Assembly (NCBI GenBank): GCA_965198755.1
Contig: OZ240673.1
Span: 2,232,001 to 2,296,000, forward strand
DNA: 64,000 bases
Reading direction: 5' to 3'
Source of the DNA: BOG-908 sp963692875
GTDB taxonomy: Bacteria; Pseudomonadota; Alphaproteobacteria; Acetobacterales; Acetobacteraceae
In this document: piece after piece, positions 40,858 through 48,742 of the stretch
Layout: the number at the start of each line of letters is the position of its first letter
Position numbering within the stretch: position 1 is the stretch's first letter
The notes under the pieces: generated by a model
What the model was told of the DNA's origin: nothing
Databases searched by the model: none
What the model saw: the letters and a program-made list of their open reading frames with translations, nothing else
Program-made: the position numbers and the translations under genes

Positions 40858-42558
40858 TCAATCCGCACACCCCGCATCCCGCAACACCGAAGCCACCGCT
40901 GCCTCGGGCACGTCCCTGCTGGTAAACGCGTCGCCCACCCCACGCGCCAGCACGAACGCCAGCCGCCCGTCCCGCATCTTCTTGTCCCGCTGCATGTGCG
41001 CCATCAACGAGCCCGCCGACATCCGCCGCCCCAACGCCCCCAACTCCCAAGGCATCCCCACCGCCGCCAAGTGCGCACACACCCGGTCCGCATCCGCCCC
41101 CGCGCACGCCCCCAGCTTCACCGAAAGCCGGAACGCCAGCACCAGCCCCAGGCTCACCGCCTCCCCGTGCAGCAACTCCCCGGTGTACCCATACTCCGCC
41201 TCTAAAGCGTGCCCGAACGTGTGCCCCAGATTCAGCAGCGCCCGCCCGTCTTCCGCCTGCTCCTCCCGCTCGTCCGCCTCCACCACCCGCGCCTTGAACG
41301 CGCAGGCCCGCTCCACCGCTGCGGCCTGCACCAAGGCGTCGCCCCCCAGCAGCGCCGCCCCGTTATCCTCGCACCAGCCAAAAAAGCCCGCGTCTCCGAT
41401 CAGCCCGGCTTTGACCACCTCCGCGTATCCCGCCCGCAACTCCCGCGCCGGCAGGCTCGCCAGCGTCGCGGTGTCCGCCAGCACCATGCGCGGCTGGTGA
41501 AACGCCCCCAGCAGGTTCTTGCCGTAGGCGGTGTTTATCCCGGTCTTGCCCCCCACGCTGGAATCCACCTGTGCCAGCAGCGTGGTGGGCACCTGCACGA
41601 ACGGCAGCCCTCGCAGCACGGTGGCCGCGGCGAACCCCGCCAGGTCGCCCACCACGCCGCCGCCCAGCGCCACCACCGCGGTGCGCCGTTCCACGCCCGC
41701 CTCCAGCAGCGCGTCGGCCACCCGTCCGTAGCTGCCCAACGACTTCGACGCCTCGCCCGGTCGCACGCACACTGTCCTACACTCGAAGCCTGCCTCGCCC
41801 AGGCCCGCCGTCAGCGCCGGCAGGTGCAGCGCTGCCACCGTCTCGTCGGCCACCACCACCGCCCGCTTCTGCGGCAATACCGGCGCCAGCAGCGCCCCCG
41901 CCCGGCCCAGCAGCCCCGCGCCGACCACCACGTCGTAAGCCCCGCCGGCAAGCCGCACGCCCACCCGCCGCGCCGGCACGTGCGCGTGCAGTGCGGCCAG
42001 CACCCGCGCGGTGGTGGCGTCCGGGCTGTCGTCGCCGCATTGCACCGTAATGTCCGCCTCCGCATAGGTCGGGTGCCGCTGCTCCATCAAATTGGCCAGC
42101 ACGCGTTCCGGGTCCCCGCCGGCCAGCAGCGGCCGGTGCGTGCGCCCGGTCGTCCGCCGCACCAGCGTCGCCAGCGAGCAGCGCAGCCACACCGAGGCGG
42201 CGTTCGCGCTGATGGCCGCCCGCGTCTCGGCATCCATGAAGGCGCCGCCACCGGTGGCCAGCACCACCGGCGGGCCGGCCAGCACCCGGCGGATCACCCG
42301 GCGTTCGCCGTCGCGGAACGCGGCCTCGCCGAAGCGGGCGAACAGCTCGGCCACCGTGCAGCCGGCGGCCTGTTCTATCTCGGCGTCGGCGTCGCGGAAC
42401 CCCAGGCCGGTGCGCAGTGCCAGGCGCCGGCCGATGGAGGTTTTGCCCGCGCCCATGAGGCCCACCAGCACCAGGCTGCGTCCGTGTGTCCAAGCCGGCA
42501 GGATGGGTGGGCGAGGCTGGGCGGCGCCCTGGTCGTCCAGGGTTGAGTTGCGTGTCAT
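40858..42558 (-). CDS. aroK-aroB: Fused shikimate kinase / 3-dehydroquinate synthase
   Basis: 566 residues with two domains. The first (residues about 25-190) is shikimate kinase: LVLVGLMGAGKTSIGRRLA (P-loop), RDADAEIE, and LATGGGAFMD. The second (about 200-566) is dehydroquinate synthase: ALGGGVVGDLAGFAAATVLR, PTTLLAQVDSSVGGKTGIN, LNLGHTFGHALE with metal-binding His, and LLHGEAVSLGLVL. It therefore carries the second and fifth steps of the shikimate pathway in one chain. In most bacteria aroK and aroB are adjacent separate genes, so this is a fusion. MTRNST at 42558 is the preferred start, since the upstream frame has no homology. Confidence 0.92.
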   Translation of the reverse strand: MTRNSTLDDQGAAQPRPPILPAWTHGRSLVLVGLMGAGKTSIGRRLALRTGLGFRDADAEIEQAAGCTVAELFARFGEAAFRDGERRVIRRVLAGPPVVLATGGGAFMDAETRAAISANAASVWLRCSLATLVRRTTGRTHRPLLAGGDPERVLANLMEQRHPTYAEADITVQCGDDSPDATTARVLAALHAHVPARRVGVRLAGGAYDVVVGAGLLGRAGALLAPVLPQKRAVVVADETVAALHLPALTAGLGEAGFECRTVCVRPGEASKSLGSYGRVADALLEAGVERRTAVVALGGGVVGDLAGFAAATVLRGLPFVQVPTTLLAQVDSSVGGKTGINTAYGKNLLGAFHQPRMVLADTATLASLPARELRAGYAEVVKAGLIGDAGFFGWCEDNGAALLGGDALVQAAAVERACAFKARVVEADEREEQAEDGRALLNLGHTFGHALEAEYGYTGELLHGEAVSLGLVLAFRLSVKLGACAGADADRVCAHLAAVGMPWELGALGRRMSAGSLMAHMQRDKKMRDGRLAFVLARGVGDAFTSRDVPEAAVASVLRDAGCAD

Positions 42559-42633
42559 TGGCGGCGAGGCTAGCACAGGCTGCGCCGGCACAAAGTGCGG
42601 CGAATCAGTCCAATGGGGGCGGCAGCACGCGGG

Positions 42634-42777
42634 ATGGGTCGGTTTTTTGTCATCATCTTCGGGTTGTTTCTGGTGGCCGTGCTGGCGGGGTTCGTGGTGA
42701 TCGGGGCGTTTCCGCCAAAGGCGCATCGGGCGCCGGTCGAGCATGTTCTGCAAAACGACAAGTTCCCGAGCCATTAA
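42634..42777 (+). CDS. Small single-pass membrane protein
   Basis: About 47 residues (ATG 42634; ATG 42613 or GTG 42595 would add 7 or 13). MGRFFVIIFGLFLVAVLAG, FVVIGAF is one transmembrane helix, followed by a short Pro/Lys segment ending NDKFPSH. It lies just before a palindromic repeat and xerD. Such small proteins are conserved next to aroK-xerD in relatives, as far as I recall, but the role is unknown. Without a strong Shine-Dalgarno sequence the exact start is unsure. Confidence 0.6.
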   Translation: MGRFFVIIFGLFLVAVLAGFVVIGAFPPKAHRAPVEHVLQNDKFPSH

Positions 42778-42778
42778 A

Positions 42779-42933
42779 GCCAAGAGGCTCTGCCCTCTGG
42801 ACCCCCGTCACGCGAAAGCGTGCTGCGCACGACGGGGCCAGTCGGCCCCAGACCCCTTGCCTGAAGGGGCGCAGCCCGGGGTTTGGGGCCGACTGGCCCC
42901 AACGGGGGTCCAAGGGGCAGAGCCCCTTGGCCT
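42779..42933. repeat. Nested palindromic repeat of a second class
   Basis: GCCAAGAGGCTCTGCCCTCT at the left pairs with AAGGGGCAGAGCCCCTTGGC at the right. Inside, GGGGCCAGTCGGCCCC pairs with GGGGCCGACTGGCCCC. It is G+C-rich, unlike the arm-repeat, and fills the space between the small membrane protein and xerD. Confidence 0.85.
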
Positions 42934-42940
42934 TGCCTAA

Positions 42941-43840
42941 ATGCCCGACCGCCACGTTGAAGCATTCCTAGAAATGCTAGCCGCCGAACGCGGCGCCGCC
43001 CGCAACACCCTCCTCGCCTACGCCCGCGACCTCACCCACTTCGCCCACTTCACCACCACCCGCGCCCAAACCCCCGCCACCGCCGACCGCGCCACCCTCG
43101 CCGCCTACATGCAGCACCTAACCGCCGAAAACCTCTCCCCTCGCAGCGCCGCCCGTCGCCTCTCCTGCCTCCGCCAATTCCACCGCTTCCTCGCCCGCGA
43201 CGCTGTCCGCACCGACGACCCCACCGACCTCCTCGACTCCCCCCGCCTCCCGCAAACCCTCCCCCGCCTGCTCTCCGAAACCGACATCACCGCCCTGCTC
43301 GAAGCCGCCCCCACCCTGCCGCCCCCCCGCGGCTCCACCGCCGCGGCCGCCCTCCAACTCCTCTACTCCACCGGCCTACGCATCTCCGAACTCCTCGCCC
43401 TCCCCCGAACCGCGCTCGCCACCACCGGCGAGATCCTCCACATCCGCGGCAAAGGCGGCCGCGAACGCATCGTCCCCCTCTCCGACACCGCCCGCACAAC
43501 CTGCGCCGCCATGCTCGCCCAGGCGCCCCCCAGCCGCTGGCTGTTCGCCGGCCGCAACCCAAACCGCGCCCTCACCCGCCAAGGCTTCGACCTCATCCTG
43601 CACGACGTCTGCCTCGCCGCCGGCCTGAACCCCACACGCGTCTCGCCACACGTGCTGCGCCACGCCTTCGCCTCGCACATGCTGGCGCACGGCGCGGACC
43701 TGCGCAGTCTGCAACTGCTTCTCGGCCACGCCGACATCTCAACCACGCAGATCTACACGCACGTTCTTGCGGAACGGCTGCAGCGCCTGGTCGAAGCTCA
43801 CCACCCGCTGGCGACAGAAAAGAAAGCAGTTCTTTTTTGA
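42941..43840 (+). CDS. xerD: XerD/XerC-type tyrosine recombinase
   Basis: 299 residues. An N-terminal SAM-like core-binding domain (LEMLAAERGAARNTLLAYAR, LSPRSAARRLSCLRQFHRFL) spans residues about 5-90. The catalytic domain has TGLRISELLALP (first Arg), HIRGKGGRERIVPL (Lys), SPHVLRHAFASHML (His and second Arg), LLGHADISTTQIYTHV (second His and the Tyr nucleophile). It is probably the chromosome-dimer recombinase acting at dif with its partner. The final TEKKAVLF comes from the arm-repeat that follows: the stop TGA lies inside the hairpin, so the C-terminal residues are not ancestral. Confidence 0.88.
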   Translation: MPDRHVEAFLEMLAAERGAARNTLLAYARDLTHFAHFTTTRAQTPATADRATLAAYMQHLTAENLSPRSAARRLSCLRQFHRFLARDAVRTDDPTDLLDSPRLPQTLPRLLSETDITALLEAAPTLPPPRGSTAAAALQLLYSTGLRISELLALPRTALATTGEILHIRGKGGRERIVPLSDTARTTCAAMLAQAPPSRWLFAGRNPNRALTRQGFDLILHDVCLAAGLNPTRVSPHVLRHAFASHMLAHGADLRSLQLLLGHADISTTQIYTHVLAERLQRLVEAHHPLATEKKAVLF

Positions 43841-43890
43841 AAAAAAGAACCAAAAAACTTTTGTCGCGGCTGTCGCGGACCTCTCCGCAT
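43820..43890 (+). repeat. Half arm-repeat, A arm
   Basis: A full A-type left arm, which encodes the xerD C-terminus, followed by GGCTGTCGCGGAC. There is no right arm. This is an exception in having an A arm beside CTGTCGCGG. Confidence 0.88.
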
Positions 43891-44060
43891 GTGCACGCGG
43901 GTTGGACGGTGGCGGCAGCTTGTCAAAGCGGGGTGCAGCACGGCGGAAGGGCTTGAGCTTAAAACAACAGTCGACCTCAAGCAGCTCACCCGTTACGCCT
44001 CTGGTCGGCTGCTCATCATCCCGCGCGCAGCCGATCAAAAGGGTGATGCAAATCATCGGC
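43891..44060. other. Gene-free, A+T-richer sequence
   Basis: No conserved coding frame on either strand. It precedes a resolvase relic and is less G+C-rich than the housekeeping genes nearby. Confidence 0.4.
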
Positions 44061-44176
44061 ATGACTTTGATCGGTTATGCCCGTCTCCAAAGATGAACAG
44101 CGTCTTGGTTTGCAGCTCGACGCGCTGCATGCGACCGGGTGTGTGGCCATACTCGAAATCTTAAGCTTTGAGTGAC
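44061..44176 (+). pseudogene. Serine recombinase (resolvase/invertase) relic
   Basis: ATGACTTTGATCGGTTATGC encodes MTLIGYAR, the start of the Tn3-type resolvase family. The frame then fails. After a shift that restores two lost bases it continues with SKDEQRLGLQLDALHATGC, the next conserved block of the same domain. The lesion falls in the ARVS segment, where the catalytic Ser sits. The match ends after about 35 residues, and no catalytic or DNA-binding domain follows. It is a short broken remnant of a mobile element. Confidence 0.65.
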
Positions 44177-44388
44177 GCTGCTACCGATCAAGATGCGTGC
44201 TAAGATGTCATGCTATGCTATGGTCACTTCAGATCGAAATGCATCTTCAGCCTTACTTTAGCCTGCACCGGCAACGGGCTGAGAAGAATGGCTAGTCGGC
44301 TCCCGCATTGTGAGGGATGGGAACGAACAACTACATGGGGGCATGTCCCAAGCGCCGTAAGCCATGCGCTTGAGCACATGCCTCCTTA
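44177..44388. other. Gene-free sequence
   Basis: No frame with coding character. It contains ATGTCATGCTATGCTATGGTC, a short direct repeat, and otherwise nothing that I recognise. Confidence 0.35.
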
Positions 44389-44907
44389 TCAATCGATAAT
44401 CAGGCCCGAATAGCCCGTGAAGCCGTAGCTCACAGACACAGTTGCCGATTGAAAATTACCCGGAAAAACCTGTTTCGGGATCTTATCGCTTTTCACAACC
44501 CCTTTCATAGACGTTTTGAGAACGAGGTCGAGTGCGCCGCCACCCTGCGCAGAAAAGGTTAGTATCTCGATCTCATAGATCCCGTCGAGATCCTGCGTTA
44601 TCGTGATGCTCCGACCTAGCCCATTCACATTTACCCCATTGGCAGTGGCGGCAAGAATTGGTGCCGGTCCACTGAATCCAGCGCCGACCGTGTATGTCGT
44701 AACGTGGTTCTGTTGGGTGAATGCTGGAAACGATGTGTCGACGGTGATTGAAATGGGGACGACTGTTCCCGGCGGAATGTCTGACTTCTGTGACTGAGTG
44801 ACTAGTGCATAGAAAAAATAGGTAACAGGTGTAACGGCAGCTGAGGCCGGCGACGCGATCGCGATTACCGATAGTAATGTCGCACAAGTAAACGCAAGTC
44901 TATTCAT
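44389..44907 (-). CDS. Secreted hypothetical protein, A+T-rich gene
   Basis: 172 residues with a signal peptide (LAFTCATLLSVIAIASPASA-A). The mature part is beta-rich (YFFYALVTQS, TVVPISITVDTSFPAFTQQ, TVSVSYGFTGYSGLIID) with many Thr, Val and Gly. No anchor sequence or cysteine is visible in the mature part. The gene is clearly less G+C-rich than its neighbours and lies in a patch with a resolvase relic, which suggests transfer. The function is unknown; it looks like one of the small exported proteins of the PEP-CTERM-like style but lacks the PEP motif. Confidence 0.7.
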   Translation of the reverse strand: MNRLAFTCATLLSVIAIASPASAAVTPVTYFFYALVTQSQKSDIPPGTVVPISITVDTSFPAFTQQNHVTTYTVGAGFSGPAPILAATANGVNVNGLGRSITITQDLDGIYEIEILTFSAQGGGALDLVLKTSMKGVVKSDKIPKQVFPGNFQSATVSVSYGFTGYSGLIID

Positions 44908-45088
44908 ATCTCACCTTAATGTTCTAGTTATCAAGTATTACGCAACTATCACTGGTAAACTACAGTTCGTTGACCGCATAATCACGAAACTGCGACGTTT
45001 GCCAGTAACTCTGCTCAGTTTGCCACATGGTTTGCCCGGCCCAGGGGTTGGTTGTTCTGAATGTCTCGAATTACGCAACTGGATTTAA
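44908..45088. other. Gene-free, A+T-rich spacer
   Basis: The most A+T-rich stretch of the window. ATTACGCAACT occurs at two places about 130 bases apart. It may hold the minus-strand promoter of the secreted-protein gene. Confidence 0.4.
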
Positions 45089-45328
45089 TCAGGTGTCTGA
45101 TTGCACGCGGGCGTTGAAGACAATCCGGCGGTGTTCGCGCTCGGCCTGCTCCCAGGTCGCGGACCGGACGGCTACGCCTGTCGATGTGCCGTTAACGGAT
45201 AATAAGGTCTCGAAAAGCTGCGGCTCGTCGCTGCCGCGCTGGTCCACGCCGTTAAAGACGGTCAGGATGAAAAGACTATCGATTCGTCCTGCCAGACAGA
45301 TCAAGGTTTCTCCGGCGTTTCGAACCAA
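45089..45328 (-). pseudogene. Unknown small or truncated gene
   Basis: A minus-strand frame of about 79 residues with protein-like composition: MVRNAGETLICLAGRIDSLF, ILTVFNGVDQRGSDEPQ, VAVRSATWEQAEREHRRIV. The only start near its beginning is TTG 45328; the open frame continues upstream without homology. It could be the C-terminal part of a conserved hypothetical protein cut at its 5' end. Family not recognised. Confidence 0.35.
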
Positions 45329-45425
45329 CCAGCCACCTAGACAGCTCCCCGCCCTATCGCCATAGGCTTCCTCGCGTCCGGCAACCGACAAAGCACCATG
45401 CAAAAACCCCAGGGATGACCCAGGC

Positions 45426-46109
45426 ATGATCGACAAGATCGTCCCGACCGCAGCCGCCGCAATCGCCGGCATCGCCGACGGCGCCACCATCATGATCGGC
45501 GGCTTCGGCGAAGCCGGCGTCCCCGGCGCCCTGCTCGAAGAACTGATCGCCGCCAACAAGCGAAACCTCACCGTCATCAGCAACAACGCCGGCGTGGGCG
45601 AACACGGCATCGCCCGCCTCATCCAGCTCGGCCGCGTGCGCCGCATCGTCTGCAGCTACCCGCGCTCAGCCGGCTCCACCGTGTTCGAGGAATGCTACAA
45701 CGCCGGCATGGTCGAACTCGAACTCGTCCCGCAAGGCACGCTCAGCGAACGCATCCGCGCCGCCGCCGCCGGAATCGGCGGCTTCTACATCCGCACCGGC
45801 GTCGGCACGCTGCTCACCGCCGGCCGCGAAACCCGCGAGATCGCCGGCCACACTCACGTCCTCGAAACTCCGCTGCACGCCGACGTCGCACTCATCAAGG
45901 CAGACCGCGCCGACCGCTGGGGCAACCTCACCTACCACGCCGCGGCCCGCAACTACGGCCCTGTCATGGCCGCCGCCGGCAAACTGACAATCGCACAGGT
46001 GCGGGAAATCGTAGACCTCGGCTCGATCGATCCGGAACACGTCGTCACTCCCGGCATCTTCGTCGATCGCGTCTGGGCGCCTGGTCCAGAGAGACATGCT
46101 GCGACGTAA
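45426..46109 (+). CDS. 3-oxoacid CoA-transferase subunit A
   Basis: 227 residues. IADGATIMIGGFGEAGVPGA near residue 17 is the CoA-binding glycine motif, then AGVGEHGIARLIQLGRVRRI and YIRTGVGTLLTAGRETREI. This matches ScoA/PcaI-type alpha subunits that activate acetoacetate or 3-oxoadipate with succinyl-CoA. VETPLHADVALIKADRADRWGN is typical of the fold. Its partner B lies 650 bases downstream; the two are usually adjacent or overlapping. The TAA stop is followed two bases later by a repeat. Confidence 0.9.
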   Translation: MIDKIVPTAAAAIAGIADGATIMIGGFGEAGVPGALLEELIAANKRNLTVISNNAGVGEHGIARLIQLGRVRRIVCSYPRSAGSTVFEECYNAGMVELELVPQGTLSERIRAAAAGIGGFYIRTGVGTLLTAGRETREIAGHTHVLETPLHADVALIKADRADRWGNLTYHAAARNYGPVMAAAGKLTIAQVREIVDLGSIDPEHVVTPGIFVDRVWAPGPERHAAT

Positions 46110-46196
46110 AGCAAGCAAGGCCTTCTTTTTCGAGAAAAAGAAGCAAAAAGCTTTTGTCGCGGCTGTCGCGGACTCGCCCGCACTGTGCAGCTGACG
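46108..46196 (+). repeat. Half arm-repeat, B arm
   Basis: A full B-type left arm with the subunit-A stop at its edge, then GGCTGTCGCGGACTCG. No right arm follows. Confidence 0.88.
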
Positions 46197-46405
46197 GATA
46201 CGCGACGTCTTAGTTTTATTCTGCAACCAATGAGCATGCATCGTAGTCGCCATAGCCGACGGCTTCACCGACCAAGTGGCTCGGTGAGAGTTCAAACAAT
46301 TTGGCGCTTCGATCCTGAGGAGATCTCCCTCGGTCCAAGAGTATTAAACCGACTCCGTTGTGCTACATGTACCAGTAGCCCGAGACATTGACCGGTGCAC
46401 ACAGG
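46197..46405. other. Spacer between two repeat copies
   Basis: No gene seen. It is one of three stretches that separate CoA-transferase subunits A and B. Confidence 0.4.
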
Positions 46406-46534
46406 GAAAGCAGGTCTGTTTAAAAAAAGAACCAAGAAACGTTCGTTCCTTGGGTGTGTGCTTCGGGAGAGGTCCGCGACAGCAGAGACGAAAGCTTTTT
46501 GCTTCTTTTTCTCGAAAAAGAAGGCCTTGCTTTC
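46406..46534 (-). repeat. Arm-repeat copy 23, left arm diverged
   Basis: Left arm is mutated (GTCTGTTTAAAAAAAGAACC). The centre has GGTCCGCGACAGC and the B-type right arm is intact. Confidence 0.85.
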
Positions 46535-46605
46535 TCGCCGCCGGCCATCGCAGGAGTCATTGTTGCGGAGCTGAAACAACACCAGTCACTTGACCCTTCA
46601 GCGTC

Positions 46606-46702
46606 CGGCAAGCAATTCCTACCCCTGCTGTCGCGGAGATGTCTGAAGCGCGCGCCCAAGAGAACAATGTCTTGTGGTTTGTTTCCAAAAATAGCCGGTC
46701 GC
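46606..46702. repeat. Eroded arm-repeat copy
   Basis: CCTGCTGTCGCGGAGATGTCTG with a GCGCGCCC centre and a decayed right arm (AATGTCTTGTGGTTTGTTTCC, AAAAATAGCC). The order of parts is right, the hairpin is not. Confidence 0.6.
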
Positions 46703-46763
46703 TTCGCCTGTCACCGGTCAACACCTGCGACGGTTGCAAGTAGCATCCCCCACACAAAACAAG

Positions 46764-47432
46764 ATGACGGACTCCCCCATGAGCAAATCCGACACACGCA
46801 TCCGCATCGCCAGCCGCGCCGCCCAGGACCTCCCCGACGGCGCCACCGTCAACCTCGGCATCGGCCTGCCCACGCTCGTCGCAAACCACCTGCCCCCAGG
46901 CCGCGAAATCCTGTTCCACAGCGAGAACGGCCTGCTCGGCCTAGGCCCCGCCCCCGCACCGAACGCAATCGACCCGGAGATGATCAACGCCGGCAAAGCA
47001 CCCGTCACGCTGCTGCCAGGCGGCGCCATCTTCCACCACAACGACGCCTTCCTGATGATGCGCGGCGGCCATCTCGACTACGCCCTGCTCGGCGCCTTCC
47101 AGGTCTCCGCCACCGGCGACCTGGCCAACTGGATCACCGACGACCCAACCATGCCCCCCGCGGTCGGCGGCGCCATGGACCTCGCCGTCGGCGCCAAACA
47201 AGTGTGGGTCCTGATGGAACACCTGGCCCGCGACGGCACCTCACGCCTGATGCCGAGTTGCACATACCCGCTAACAGCACCCAACGTCGTCCGCCGCATC
47301 TACACCGAACTCGCAGTCATCGAAATCCTGCCCGAACTCGTCGTGCGCGAGCTCTCCCCAGGCGTCAGCTTCGACTTTCTGCAGGCGCATACCGGCGTGA
47401 AGTTGCGGAACATGCACGCGTCGCAAACGTAA
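46764..47432 (+). CDS. 3-oxoacid CoA-transferase subunit B
   Basis: 222 residues (ATG 46764; ATG 46779 also possible). VNLGIGLPTLVANHLPPG near residue 33 and HSENGLLGLGP near 57 are diagnostic, the Glu of SENG being the residue that forms the CoA thioester. LPGGAIFHHNDAFLMMRGGH and GAKQVWVLMEHLARDG also match. With subunit A it forms a heteromeric transferase for ketone-body or 3-oxoacid use. The gap to subunit A is filled by one half copy, one two-armed copy and one eroded copy of the arm-repeat. Confidence 0.9.
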   Translation: MTDSPMSKSDTRIRIASRAAQDLPDGATVNLGIGLPTLVANHLPPGREILFHSENGLLGLGPAPAPNAIDPEMINAGKAPVTLLPGGAIFHHNDAFLMMRGGHLDYALLGAFQVSATGDLANWITDDPTMPPAVGGAMDLAVGAKQVWVLMEHLARDGTSRLMPSCTYPLTAPNVVRRIYTELAVIEILPELVVRELSPGVSFDFLQAHTGVKLRNMHASQT

Positions 47433-47436
47433 CACA

Positions 47437-47570
47437 GCAAGCAAGGCCTGCTTTTTTGAAAAAAGCAGCAAAAAACTTTTGTCCCTGCTGTCGCGGAATT
47501 TTCTGCAGCGCGGAGCAGAGAACAAAAGTTTTTTGGTTCTTTTTTTCAAAAAAGAACCGCTTGCTTGCTT
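47437..47570 (+). repeat. Arm-repeat copy 24, two-armed
   Basis: C-type left arm, CTGCTGTCGCGGA, CTGCAGCGC and an A-type right arm. It lies next to the IS630 element, which begins four bases later. Confidence 0.95.
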
Positions 47571-47573
47571 ATA

Positions 47574-48740
47574 CCAACCGCCCTAAACGCTGACCTGTGC
47601 CCATTCTCGGGTGGCGATTGAGGTTAGCCGTTCTGGCATGGCCATCAATGCGTTCCATGCGACACAGCAGGCGTCGACAATCTCTTCGTAGCTGTCCCAC
47701 ACGCGATGGCTGAGCCAATTACTGCGGAGGTATTGCCAGACATTCTCAACCGGATTGAGTTCCGGCGAGTAGGGCGGCAAGGTCAGTAGCGTGATGTTTG
47801 AGGGCACGATCAGGCGCTCGGACGGCCGATGCCAGCCGGCGCCGTCGACCTGCATCAGGCAGTGGGCGCCAGGTGCAACATGGCGGCTGACTTCAGCAAG
47901 ATGCTGGCTCATGGCTTCCAGGTTGACCGAAGGCATGACGATCCCCGCACCCACGCCGCGCGCCGGGCACACCGCGCCAAATAGGTAGGCCCAGGTGTAG
48001 CGGCGATCGCGCGGTGCAGCCGGTCTGCTGCCGCGCGGCGCCCACACGCGGGTCAGCGTGCCCTGCTGGCCGACGCGGGCTTCATCCTGCCACCAGATCT
48101 CGAGCGGTTTGCCGGCGGCATGGGGCGGCAGGGCGGCCGCGATCAGGTCGGCAAAGTTTTTTTGTGTGTCGCCTGGGCGGCCGGGTCCTGCTCGGGATGG
48201 AACGGCCGTACGCTCAGCTTGCGGAACGCCAGCCTGGCCAGCAACTTGCCGACGCTGCGTTCATGATAGTGCACAGCGAAGTCCGACTGCAGGCGCGCCT
48301 GCAGATCGCTGCATCGCCAACGGACAACGCCGTCCCGCGCCAGATCGGGACCTTGCTCCACCAGCGCCTTGAACGCCGCGAGCTGCTCAGGCGTCAACTG
48401 CGCCGGACGGCCTGGACTGCGACGGTTGGCCAGGCCGTCGAGGCCTTCCTCGTTGTAGTGGTGCACCCAATCGCGCAGCGTCTGCCGGTCCATGCCGCAG
48501 GCCTCGGCGGCCTCGGTCCGCGGCCGCCCTTCCAGCACGAGCGCAATCGCCAATAAGCGCCGCACGACCGCTCCATCATTGCAGCGCGACGCCTCACGGC
48601 GCAGGTCAAAAGCTGATCTGTCTAGACGCGTGACCGGCACCGGCTTGCTCATTTCTGACCCCCGAATCGGATGACCAGACCAGAGAATCACAAAATCAGC
48701 CGCGTGGGTACAATCGCGAGTCATCCTATTGGGCGGTTGG
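47574..48740 (-). mobile_element. IS630/Tc1-type insertion sequence
   Basis: 1,167 bases bounded by the inverted ends CCAACCGCCC and GGGCGGTTGG and flanked on both sides by TA, the target duplicated by this superfamily. It carries one frameshifted transposase gene. The ends and TA flanks are intact, so the insertion looks recent. It lies between an arm-repeat and the stop codon of pyrC. Confidence 0.92.
47583..48652 (-). CDS. IS630 family transposase, two frames joined by -1 shift
   Basis: The first frame starts at MSKPVPVTRLDR (48652) and has a helix-turn-helix (ACGMDRQTLRDWVHHYN, then EGLDGLANRRSPGRP). It stops at 48143. The second frame carries the DDE catalytic domain: WWQDEARVG (first Asp), CLMQVDGAGWH (second Asp) and PPYSPELNPVENVW (Glu). 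The frames meet at seven A in the transcript (plus-strand T-run 48157-48163), a slippery site where a -1 shift would give one protein of about 355 residues. This is the normal expression mode of many IS630 elements. All three catalytic acids are present. Confidence 0.88.
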
Positions 48741-48742
48741 TA

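Noticed and set aside
42941..43840. XerD as a phage or island integrase
   Set aside because: Length, motif set and position beside aroK-aroB fit the housekeeping dimer-resolution recombinase, and no tRNA attachment site adjoins.
46197..46405. A gene between the CoA-transferase subunits
   Set aside because: All frames are short, and composition is not coding. The interval is explained by repeat copies and their spacers.
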